Shown here: in pieces, positions 33,997 through 41,734 of the stretch
Layout of the letters: every line of letters begins with the position of its first letter
How positions within the stretch are numbered: the stretch's first letter is position 1
NCBI GenBank assembly: GCA_023458055.1
Contig: JAEXAW010000044.1
Span: 73,695 to 137,694, forward strand
Direction: 5' to 3'
Source of the DNA: Pseudomonadota bacterium
GTDB taxonomy: Bacteria; Pseudomonadota; Alphaproteobacteria; Sphingomonadales; Sphingomonadaceae
DNA length: 64,000 nt
Position numbers and translations under genes: made by a program
Notes under the pieces: generated by a model
Database searches by the model: none
Told to the model about the DNA's origin: nothing
The model's input: only the letters and a program-made list of their open reading frames with translations

Positions 33997-34845
33997 TTAA
34001 AAAGGCTTGTCGCCGATGATCCCGGCGCGCTCCATCCGGCGCACCGTGGGGGCGTAATCCATCACGGCATAATGCTGGGTGCAGCGATTATCCCAGATCG
34101 CGACGCTGTTCGGCTCCCAGCGCCAGCGCACCTGATATTCGGGGATCGCCGCGCGGCTTTGCAGATATTGCAGCAAGCTCGCCGCGCCGGGTGTGAAATC
34201 CTGCCCATAGCGGACATTATCGGCGGTATGGAAATTGGTAAAATGGGTGGTGAAGCCACAGACGAACAGGACTTTCTCGCCAGTTCCGGGATGGGTACGC
34301 ACTACCGGATGCTCGGCATCGGGGAACTGTGCCTTCAGCGCATGGCGTTTGTCTTCGGGCATCCGCGCACCAAAGGTCGCCTCGATGCTATGCCGCGCCT
34401 TCAGCGAGGCGATGGTCTGTTTGATGGGAGCGGCAAGGTCATCATAGGCTTTCGCCATATTGGCCCACATTGTATCGCCCCCGACGGGCGGACAGGTGAT
34501 ACAGCGCAGCACGGCGCCCATTTGCGGGGCCTCGCGCCAGGTCGTATCGGCGTGCCAGCTATTTTCATAATAGTCCGGCGGCGAATTTTCGTCCTTGTAG
34601 ATTTGGACGAGGCCCGGATGGTCGGGATCGCTGCCGACCACCGGATGATCTTCCAACTGGCCAAAGCGCCGGGCGAACGCGACATGGTCGGCGCGGTCGA
34701 TGTCCTGATTGCGCAGGAACAACACTTTATGTTCGAGCAACGCCGCCTTGATCTCGGCAAACAGGCTCTCGTCGCGCGCCGCATCAGCAAGGCTGACGCC
34801 AGATATTTCGACCCCGATATGCGTGGTCAGCTTCTCGATCTTCAT
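33997..34845 (-). CDS. TauD/TfdA family 2-oxoglutarate-dependent dioxygenase
   Basis: Non-haem iron oxygenase of 282 residues. Iron ligands: HxD in NSWHADTTWREAP (about residue 98) and the distal His in CTQHYAVMDY; the 2-oxoglutarate-binding Arg is in TVRRMERAG. In this family hydroxylation next to the leaving group releases sulfite from taurine (TauD), sulfate from alkyl sulfates (AtsK) or a phenol from phenoxyacetates (TfdA). Its ATG overlaps the end of the quinone oxidoreductase gene by four bases. The YeiH-type exporter in the same operon favours a sulfonate or sulfate ester as substrate (inference). Confidence 0.9.
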   Translation of the reverse strand: MKIEKLTTHIGVEISGVSLADAARDESLFAEIKAALLEHKVLFLRNQDIDRADHVAFARRFGQLEDHPVVGSDPDHPGLVQIYKDENSPPDYYENSWHADTTWREAPQMGAVLRCITCPPVGGDTMWANMAKAYDDLAAPIKQTIASLKARHSIEATFGARMPEDKRHALKAQFPDAEHPVVRTHPGTGEKVLFVCGFTTHFTNFHTADNVRYGQDFTPGAASLLQYLQSRAAIPEYQVRWRWEPNSVAIWDNRCTQHYAVMDYAPTVRRMERAGIIGDKPF

Positions 34846-35825
34846 AGCACGAACACCGATGAACCGATGGTCTTGCCTGCCTCGAGGTCTTTATGCGCCT
34901 CGACACATTGTTCGAGCTTATAGCGTTGGCCGATATCAACCTTGATCCGCCCTGCAGCCAGATTGTCGAACCAGAAGCCCGCCAGCTCGGCGCGCTCGGT
35001 GGGGTCCGCATAATAATCGGCAAAGGCGGGCCGCGTGAAATAGACCGACCCCTGCATCACCATCTGCATGGCATCAATCGGCGGGAATGGACCCGATGCC
35101 GTGCCGCAACCAACCAGCACGCCGCGCCGCCGCAGCGATTTGAGCGAGCCTTCGAACGTATCCTTGCCGACGCTGTCGAACACCGTCTGGACGCCTTCGC
35201 CACCGGTCAATTCCTTGACCCGAGCAGCGACGTCTTCGCGGCGATAAAAGATGATTTCATCGCAGCCCATGGCGCGGGCTTTTTCCGCCTTTTCTTCGCT
35301 CGACACGGTGCCGATAACGCGCAGGCCAATCAGCTTGGCAATCTGGATTGCGAGGAGGCCGACCCCGCCCGCTGCCGCGTGCAGCAATATCGTATCGCCT
35401 GCCTTCAAACGCGGATCGGTCTTGAGCAACCAATAGGTTGCCGATAGGCCGCGCATGGTAGACGCAGCGGCGGTTTCAAACGAAATCTGCTCGGGCAGTT
35501 TGAGAAGGGGGGCTGCGGGCATCACGCGCTCGGTTGCATAGGCCCCGAGCGGGCTGCCATTATAAGCCACGCGGTCGCCAACCGCGACATTGGTCACCCC
35601 ATCTCCGATGGCAAGAATAGTGCCCGCGCCCTCGACCCCGATACCGCACGGCGGCTGGACCGGATAATAGCCCGAGCGGAAGTAGGTATCGGCAAAATTG
35701 CACCCGACCGCACCGTGCCGAATCAGCACCTCGCCGGGGCCGGGCTCGCCGACTTCGACCTGTTCGACCTTGAGCACTTCGGGCCCTCCGGTCTCGTAAA
35801 AACGCACAGCTGTAGCCATGGACAT
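34842..35825 (-). CDS. Zinc-free medium-chain reductase (NADPH:quinone oxidoreductase type)
   Basis: A 327-residue protein of the QorA group. The N-terminal GroES-like fold (GEVLIRHGAVGCNFADTYFR) lacks the zinc ligands of alcohol dehydrogenases; the Rossmann motif HAAAGGVGLLAIQIAKLIGL binds NADPH. It reduces quinones or alpha,beta-unsaturated carbonyls. It is the first gene of the leftward operon, 100 bases from the divergent AraC regulator start, and overlaps the dioxygenase gene by four bases. In the pathway it could reduce an enone intermediate. Confidence 0.9.
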   Translation of the reverse strand: MSMATAVRFYETGGPEVLKVEQVEVGEPGPGEVLIRHGAVGCNFADTYFRSGYYPVQPPCGIGVEGAGTILAIGDGVTNVAVGDRVAYNGSPLGAYATERVMPAAPLLKLPEQISFETAAASTMRGLSATYWLLKTDPRLKAGDTILLHAAAGGVGLLAIQIAKLIGLRVIGTVSSEEKAEKARAMGCDEIIFYRREDVAARVKELTGGEGVQTVFDSVGKDTFEGSLKSLRRRGVLVGCGTASGPFPPIDAMQMVMQGSVYFTRPAFADYYADPTERAELAGFWFDNLAAGRIKVDIGQRYKLEQCVEAHKDLEAGKTIGSSVFVL

Positions 35826-35924
35826 GACGGCTCCTCTCTTATTGTTCGGCTCTAGCGGCGATCTTGCTTGCCTTTTTCACAATTGACGACAATTATTTCC
35901 CACTCAGCGCCATTGCGAGGTGGT

Positions 35925-36944
35925 ATGTCCGAACTTGTCCGTGCCGCAACCCTGACCAGCTATGTCACGACGATGCGCAAGCTTGGCGTCGACCCGCTGC
36001 CGCTGCTCAAGGAGGCTGGCCTCGCGCCGAGCCTGACGGAACATCCCGACCAGCTGGTTTCGGCCCGTTTGGTTGTGCGCCTGCTGGAAAAAAGCGCAGC
36101 CTTGGCCAATTGTTCATCGCTCGGCGTGATGATGGCAGAAGGGCGCAACCTCGCCGATCTTGGCGCGGTGAGTTTGCTGCTGAGCTACCAGCCCAATTTG
36201 CGCGCGGCGCTTTCGACGCTGTCCCATTTCCGGAATTCGATCAACGCAACACTGGTTATCAGCGTCGAGGAAGAGGGCGATATTGCGATCATCCGCGAAA
36301 ATATCTCGCTCACGCGGCCCGAGCCGATGCAGCAAGCGGTGGGTCTCGCACTCGGCGTGATGGCGCGGCTATGCGCGTCTGTGCTCCCCGACCAGTGGCG
36401 GCCGATCGCAGTCCATTTTACCCATCCGCATCCGGGTGCCGCCGAGCTTCCCCATTATCGCAGCGTATTTCTCTGTCCGGTCGAGTTCAGTTCGGACTTC
36501 AATGGCATCGTGGTGAGGCGCAAGGATCTCGATACGGCCAACCCGCGTGCGGACGCGGCATTAGCTGATCACGCGCAACGGCTGATCGAGGCGATTGTGT
36601 CACCCCACAACCGCACCGTCGCGCAGGCGGTGGAAGAATCGATCATGCTGCTCCTTCCCTCGGGCCGCGCCAATATCAAAAACTGCGCCGACAAGATGGG
36701 CGTGACCGTGCGCACGCTACAGCGCCAACTGGACCGCGACGGAACAAGTTTCGCGACGCTCCTCAACCAGGCGCGCAGCCATCTCGCAGAACAATATCTT
36801 GGCAATCCCAATATGCGGATCACCGACGTCGCGGATTTGCTCGGCTATAGCTCCATCGGCGCCTTTACCCGCTGGCACATCCAAAATTACGGCATACCGC
36901 CGCGCGACAGGCGGTCGGCATCGACCAAGTATAATTTAAATTAG
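35925..36944 (+). CDS. AraC family regulator (arabinose-binding-type N-terminal domain)
   Basis: About 339 residues, started at the ATG at 35925 (MSELVRAATLTSYVTTM). The N-terminal 200 residues resemble the OruR/ArgR-type domain (LSYQPNLRAALSTLSHFRNS, FTHPHPGAAELPHYRSVF). The C-terminal AraC helix-turn-helix pair is clear: NCADKMGVTVRTLQRQL and ITDVADLLGYSSIGAFTRWH. It is divergent from the leftward operon that begins at 35825, so it very probably regulates that operon in response to its substrate. The inverted repeat AATTGACGACAATT lies at 35881-35894, between the two start codons. Confidence 0.9.
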   Translation: MSELVRAATLTSYVTTMRKLGVDPLPLLKEAGLAPSLTEHPDQLVSARLVVRLLEKSAALANCSSLGVMMAEGRNLADLGAVSLLLSYQPNLRAALSTLSHFRNSINATLVISVEEEGDIAIIRENISLTRPEPMQQAVGLALGVMARLCASVLPDQWRPIAVHFTHPHPGAAELPHYRSVFLCPVEFSSDFNGIVVRRKDLDTANPRADAALADHAQRLIEAIVSPHNRTVAQAVEESIMLLLPSGRANIKNCADKMGVTVRTLQRQLDRDGTSFATLLNQARSHLAEQYLGNPNMRITDVADLLGYSSIGAFTRWHIQNYGIPPRDRRSASTKYNLN

Positions 36945-37143
36945 GCTTCAAAATTGTAGAAGATCTTTTGTTCGTTCAGTTCGGTGAAGTACGTGCCAAT
37001 TGATTGTTAAACGATCCAGCGGATATGCAAACCTGCAGTGCTCAGCGCGGATATTGAAAGTGCAACTGGCCCCAAGGATAGAGTTGCGGCGGAAAGCGAT
37101 TAGGCTGACGTCAATGGCAAAGCGGTTAGAGAAGGATTTTTAG

Positions 37144-38778
37144 ATGATGAAACTGGTGTTGATCGCGCTTGCTTTTCTCGCCACCGCGCCCGCTTTTGCC
37201 CAGACTGTCCAACCGGTAATCAGCGAGGCTAATGTCGTCGAGACGGTCAAGACGCTGACCGGCCCCGCTTTTGAAGGTCGGGCGCCGGGAACACGCGGCG
37301 AAGATGTGACGATCGGCTATCTCATTGGCAGGCTTGAAGCGCTGGGGCTCGAACCGGCGGGACCGAACGGCCAGTGGACACAGGATGTGCCACTGCTCCA
37401 CACACAACTCGCCAATGATGCGCGCGCGACCATCAGCGTCGGGGGCAAGACATTTGATTGGACGCTAGGTCAGCAGTTCTATGCCTCGACGCTCCAGCCC
37501 AAGGACCGTGCGACAATCGCCAACGCGCCGATGGTATTTGTCGGCTATGGCGTGACCGCACCCGAACGCGGCTGGGACGACTTCAAAGGCGTTGATCTTA
37601 AAGGCAAGGTTGCGATCTTCCTCGTCAATGATCCCGACTTTGCAGCGACAAAAGGCGAAAAAGTTGCGGGCAAGTTCGGCGGCAAGGCGATGACCTATTA
37701 TGGCCGCTGGACCTACAAGTTTGAAGAAGCCGCCCGGCGCGGTGCGATTGGCGCGCTAATCGTCCATGAAACCGAAGGCGCGGGCTATGGCTGGAGCGTG
37801 GTCAATGCACCGGGCGGAGAGAATTATGGTTTGTTGGTGCCGCCATCAGAGGTTACCAGTCTGGCGCTGCAAGGCTGGATGTCGGGCGATGCGGCAACGA
37901 GCCTCTTCGCAGATGCGGGGCTTGATCTCGCAAAATTGAGCGCCGCCGCCCGCACGGCTGCCTTCCGCCCCGTCGAACTCAAGGGGGCACAATTTTCCGC
38001 CGACATAGCCGTCAAACAGGAGGTGGTGACGAGCCGCAACGTGCTGGCGATGATCCCGGGGGCGGAGCGGCCGGACGAGGTGGTCAGCTTCGGCGCGCAT
38101 TGGGACGCTTATGGCGAGGATCCCAAGGAGAAAGGCAGCTACCGCGCGGGTGCCAATGATGATGGGATCGGCGTCGCGGCCTTGTTCGAGATTGCCCGTA
38201 TCATGAAGGCAGGTCCGCCACCCAAACGCTCGGTGCTGTTCGGTTTCTGGACGGCAGAAGAACGCGGACTGTTGGGCTCGGAATATTATGTTCGCAACCC
38301 TTCACGTCCGCTCGCCAAGACGGTCGCCAATCTCGGCATCGATGTGCTGCAAACCGCGGGGAAGGCGAAAAACGCCATCCTCATCGGCAAGGGGCAGTCC
38401 AGTCTCGAAGATGACTTCGCGCGGGTAGCTGCGACCCAAGGCCGCACGGTCACTGAAGAGAGTCTGCCGGAACGCGGCCTCTTCTTCCGCGCCGACCATT
38501 TCAGCTTCGCCAAGCGCGGTGTTCCCGTGCTGTTGGCGATGGGAATTGCGGGTGCGTCGGATCTCGTCGAAGGCGGTCTTCCGGCGGGGCAGAAGTGGGT
38601 CGATGATTATACTGGGCGCTGCTATCACAAGGCGTGCGATGCTTACGGGCCGGACTGGAAGCTAGCGGGCGCTATCGAGGATATCGACGCGATGCGGATC
38701 ATCGGCACAGAGCTTGCCAATTCGGATAAATGGCCAAGCTGGAAGCCGGGGAGCGAATTTTCCAAGGTGAAGCGCTAA
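37144..38778 (+). CDS. Exported M28 family metallopeptidase
   Basis: A 544-residue protein with a signal peptide (LVLIALAFLATAPAFAQT). A protease-associated domain (around FEEAARRGAIGALIVHETEG) is inserted before the zinc peptidase domain. Zinc ligands expected of M28 are seen in VSFGAHWDAYGEDP, GANDDGIGVAALFEIARI, FWTAEERGLLGSEYYV, LGIDVLQ and FRADHFSFAKRGVP. It probably trims peptides in the periplasm. The preceding 199 bases (36945-37143) contain no gene I can see. The ATG at 37144 has AAGGA upstream. Confidence 0.9.
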   Translation: MMKLVLIALAFLATAPAFAQTVQPVISEANVVETVKTLTGPAFEGRAPGTRGEDVTIGYLIGRLEALGLEPAGPNGQWTQDVPLLHTQLANDARATISVGGKTFDWTLGQQFYASTLQPKDRATIANAPMVFVGYGVTAPERGWDDFKGVDLKGKVAIFLVNDPDFAATKGEKVAGKFGGKAMTYYGRWTYKFEEAARRGAIGALIVHETEGAGYGWSVVNAPGGENYGLLVPPSEVTSLALQGWMSGDAATSLFADAGLDLAKLSAAARTAAFRPVELKGAQFSADIAVKQEVVTSRNVLAMIPGAERPDEVVSFGAHWDAYGEDPKEKGSYRAGANDDGIGVAALFEIARIMKAGPPPKRSVLFGFWTAEERGLLGSEYYVRNPSRPLAKTVANLGIDVLQTAGKAKNAILIGKGQSSLEDDFARVAATQGRTVTEESLPERGLFFRADHFSFAKRGVPVLLAMGIAGASDLVEGGLPAGQKWVDDYTGRCYHKACDAYGPDWKLAGAIEDIDAMRIIGTELANSDKWPSWKPGSEFSKVKR

Positions 38779-38895
38779 AGCTTTTAACAACAGGGTTGGT
38801 TTTGATCGGCGCGCCCGATAGAGCAGTCTCTTCAAATAAATTTGCGTTAGCGGGGCTCCCTTCTGGCCGGTCTCCGTCAAACGGGGGATTGTGCG

Positions 38896-40359
38896 TTGAC
38901 TGCCAGAATTGAAATCGGAACCGAACGGGGCGGCCAGCCGGTCATGGTCGATGTCGAGGAACTGCTCGCGACGCGCTTGCTCGTGCAGGGCAATTCGGGC
39001 TCGGGCAAATCGCACTTGTTGCGCCGCATTCTCGAAGAAAGCGCGCATTTGGTGCAGCAGGTGGTCATCGACCCCGAGGGTGACTTTGCCAGCCTCGAAG
39101 ATGCGTTCGGCCATGTCGTGGTCGAGGCTGATACCTATAATGAGCGTGAAATCGCCCGGATCGCGGCACGCATTCGTGAACATCGCGCCTCGGTCGTGCT
39201 CAATTTGGAAGCGTTGGAAGCCGAGCAGCAAATGACCTGTGCCGCGAGTTTTCTCAACGCGCTGTTCGATGCGCCGCGCGAGCAATGGTATCCCGCGCTG
39301 GTGGTGGTGGATGAAGCGCAACTGTTCGCGCCAGCTGCGGGGGGTGAAGTGTCGGATGCGGCGCGCCGCACCAGCCTTTCGGCGATGACCAACCTCATGT
39401 GTCGGGGGCGCAAGCGCGGACTGGCGGGGGTGATCGCGACCCAGCGGCTGGCGAAGCTTGCCAAGAATGTCGCGGCGGAAGCCAGCAATTTCCTCATGGG
39501 GCGCACCTTCCTCGATATCGATATGGCGCGCGCGGCTGATTTGCTCGGGATGGAACGGCGGCAGGCAGAGCAAATCCGTGATCTTGAGCGCGGCTGCTTC
39601 ATCGGGCTCGGCCCGGCGATTGCGCGGCGACCGGTGGCGGTGAAGATCGGTGCGGTCAAAACCGCAACCAAGCTCGGTGTCCACGGCCTCCTTCCCGTGC
39701 CGCAGCGGGAGACGGGTGAGTTTCGCACCATGCTTTTTGCCGAACTGGAGGATGAGGTGGCCCCGCCGCCGCGTCCCGAGCCTAAGCCGCCGGTACTCGG
39801 CGCAGACGATCTGATCCGCAAGCTGGGAGAAGCGGCGACATCGTCTCGGCTCGAGGAGGAGGAGGAAGCGCTTGATCCCGGCGACGCAGCCCTCATCATT
39901 GCGGAAATATTTACTGACATGCTCGCTGACCCCGCAAGCAGCGAACAGAGCGAGGCCGCGCTTTATCAGGACTTCAGCGTGCGTTGCCGGATGCGCAAAC
40001 TTGTCCGCGCACCCTTGGACTTGAGCGCCTTCCGCTGCCGCTTTGCACTCGCCAAGGCCGGCATTTTTGACCCCACGGAGCCCGTTTGGGCCGAGCTTCT
40101 CGCCACCGCTGAGCGATTGCCCGAAGATATGCTCGGCGCGTTCGCCCTCATAGGCAAAGCGGCGCTGGAAGGCGCGCCCTGCCCCGAAGATGCGGTACTC
40201 GGCCGCGTCTATGGCACCAGCTCCCCCGGGCGTATCCGCCGCCTCATCGACTATATGGAAAAGCTCGGAGCGATCGTCGTACGCACCGATTTCGGCGGAC
40301 GGCGGTCGATTTTCATTCCCGATTTGGGGATCAGCACCGGCGCAGAATTGGTGGATTAA
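38896..40359 (+). CDS. HerA-like / DUF87 ATP-binding protein
   Basis: A 487-residue ATPase of the FtsK-HerA class. Walker A is LVQGNSGSGKSHLLRRIL, Walker B is YPALVVVDEAQLFAP, and AGVIATQRLAKLAKNVAAEA with RTFLDIDMARAADLLGM follow the pattern of HerA-like proteins. A Pro/Glu-rich linker (around residue 295) leads to a C-terminal region of about 180 residues that may contain a winged helix (YGTSSPGRIRRLIDYMEKLG). No nurA-like nuclease gene is adjacent, so it is not the archaeal repair pair. It starts with TTG at 38896 behind ACGGGGGA; no ATG is available near. Role unknown. Confidence 0.8.
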   Translation: MTARIEIGTERGGQPVMVDVEELLATRLLVQGNSGSGKSHLLRRILEESAHLVQQVVIDPEGDFASLEDAFGHVVVEADTYNEREIARIAARIREHRASVVLNLEALEAEQQMTCAASFLNALFDAPREQWYPALVVVDEAQLFAPAAGGEVSDAARRTSLSAMTNLMCRGRKRGLAGVIATQRLAKLAKNVAAEASNFLMGRTFLDIDMARAADLLGMERRQAEQIRDLERGCFIGLGPAIARRPVAVKIGAVKTATKLGVHGLLPVPQRETGEFRTMLFAELEDEVAPPPRPEPKPPVLGADDLIRKLGEAATSSRLEEEEEALDPGDAALIIAEIFTDMLADPASSEQSEAALYQDFSVRCRMRKLVRAPLDLSAFRCRFALAKAGIFDPTEPVWAELLATAERLPEDMLGAFALIGKAALEGAPCPEDAVLGRVYGTSSPGRIRRLIDYMEKLGAIVVRTDFGGRRSIFIPDLGISTGAELVD

Positions 40360-40420
40360 AATCTGTGGTGGGAAGCCCGATCATCGCTTAAGCTGTCGAT
40401 TATAACGGAGGGAGCGCGCT

Positions 40421-40879
40421 ATGAATTCGAATGATCCGCGACTTATCGAAACGACGAACCATAGTGCGGCACGGGACAGTGAATCTCGCCCGCGAACAGA
40501 GACACGTCCGCCGAACGATCTCACGCCTTCCGGAACGCGCCCAGACGACTTGCTTTCGATCAAACCAAACATCATCAATCTACTGTATATTCTGAGCTTT
40601 TTTACTTTCTTCACCGGGATCGCCGGTGTCGCCCTCTGCTATGTCTGGTCAAATGACGATGTGGTGCCAGCTTGGGAAAAAACACATTTGCGCTACCATA
40701 TCCGCACCTTCTGGCTTGGGCTTCTTGGCATGATAGCCGGGACGGTGCTGCTGTTGGTTCTCATCGGTTTTTTTGTGTGGGCTGCGGTCGCCGTATGGAC
40801 GGTGGTCCGCTGTGTGATGTCGTTCACGCGCGCTTCAAAGGGAGAGGCAATGCCCAATCCCGAAACCCTGCTCTGGTAA
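40421..40879 (+). CDS. DUF4870-like membrane protein
   Basis: A 152-residue protein with a polar, Pro/Arg-rich N-terminal 50 residues, then three hydrophobic segments (IINLLYILSFFTFFTGIAGV, FWLGLLGMIAGTVLLLVLIG, VWAAVAVWTVVRCVMSF). The pattern AWEKTHLRYHIRTFW between them resembles DUF4870 proteins, which have no known function. It follows the HerA-like gene by 61 bases with AGGGAG ahead of its ATG. Confidence 0.7.
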   Translation: MNSNDPRLIETTNHSAARDSESRPRTETRPPNDLTPSGTRPDDLLSIKPNIINLLYILSFFTFFTGIAGVALCYVWSNDDVVPAWEKTHLRYHIRTFWLGLLGMIAGTVLLLVLIGFFVWAAVAVWTVVRCVMSFTRASKGEAMPNPETLLW

Positions 40880-40950
40880 GAACGGAACAGGAAATCTCGT
40901 CGACGGTTACGCGTGTGGCGAGAGCGACACGCGCGTTTAACCGGCTCTGA

Positions 40951-41472
40951 TCAGAAAGGCACTTCGTCGTCCAAATCACTGTCGAAGGGCGAACCGCCGC
41001 CGGAGCCCCCGAAATCATTGCCGCCCTGGTTCCAGCCGCCGCTTGCGCCGCCACCGCCTGACGAACCGCCGCCACCCCAGCCATCATTGCTGCGATTGCC
41101 GCCGCCGCCCTGGCCGCCCGGTGCGCCATCGAGCATGACGAGCTTGCCATCAAAGCCGCCAACCGACACTTCGGTGGTGTAGCGGTCATTACCCGACTGG
41201 TCCTGCCATTTGCGGGTGCGCAGCTGGCCTTCAATATAGACTTTGCTGCCTTTGCGCAGATAGCGTTCGGCGACGTTCACCAGACCGTCAGATTGCAAAA
41301 CAACCGAATGCCATTCGGTACGCTCCTTGCGCTCGCCGGTGTTGCGGTCTTTCCAGTTTTCGGACGTGGCAAGGCGCAAATTGCAGATCTTGCCGCCATT
41401 GGCGAAGCTTTTAACCTCCGGGTCCTGCCCCAGATTACCAACCAATATGACCTTGTTGACGCTGCCTGCCAT
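40951..41472 (-). CDS. ssb: Single-stranded DNA-binding protein
   Basis: 173 residues. The N-terminal OB fold is typical (VNKVILVGNLGQDPEVKSF, LRLATSENWKDRNTGERKER, EWHSVVLQSDGLVNVAERYL, KGSKVYIEGQLRTRKWQDQ). A Gly/Asn/Ser-rich linker follows. The acidic tail DLDDEVPF recruits partner proteins to replication and repair sites. The ATG at 41472 is preceded by GAGGA on the minus strand. Confidence 0.96.
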   Translation of the reverse strand: MAGSVNKVILVGNLGQDPEVKSFANGGKICNLRLATSENWKDRNTGERKERTEWHSVVLQSDGLVNVAERYLRKGSKVYIEGQLRTRKWQDQSGNDRYTTEVSVGGFDGKLVMLDGAPGGQGGGGNRSNDGWGGGGSSGGGGASGGWNQGGNDFGGSGGGSPFDSDLDDEVPF

Positions 41473-41547
41473 GATATTTCCTCGTGTATGATTTGCGGGC
41501 TAATAAGCAGCTAATCCGGTCGGGCGCAATAAGGGTTTCATCCCTTT

Positions 41548-41730
41548 GTTTCGCGCAGAGGCACAGAGGGAGCAGAGGCCGCAAAGATGGTCCTAATTCC
41601 CGCGAAGCGGGCGAATCTATCGAATGCCCCGGAAATTTAAAACTCGGGAGATGGCTTTACGCTTTAGCACAAAAGTCGAATCCCAAAAACCTCTGCGAAC
41701 TCTGCTTTCCTCCGCGCCTCTGCGCGAAAC
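41548..41730. repeat. Long imperfect inverted repeat
   Basis: The left arm (41548-41586, GTTTCGCGCAGAGGCACAG...) and the right arm (41690-41730, which reads GTTTCGCGCAGAGGCGCGG on the minus strand) are near complements separated by about 100 bases. The DNA between ssb and feoB contains no gene I can support. The CGCAGAGGC-type unit resembles small dispersed intergenic repeats of sphingomonads. Confidence 0.6.
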
Positions 41731-41734
41731 CATG

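Noticed and set aside
38662..39684. 340-codon frame antisense to the M28 peptidase end and HerA-like gene
   Set aside because: Would overlap two well-supported genes; His/Arg-rich shadow sequence.
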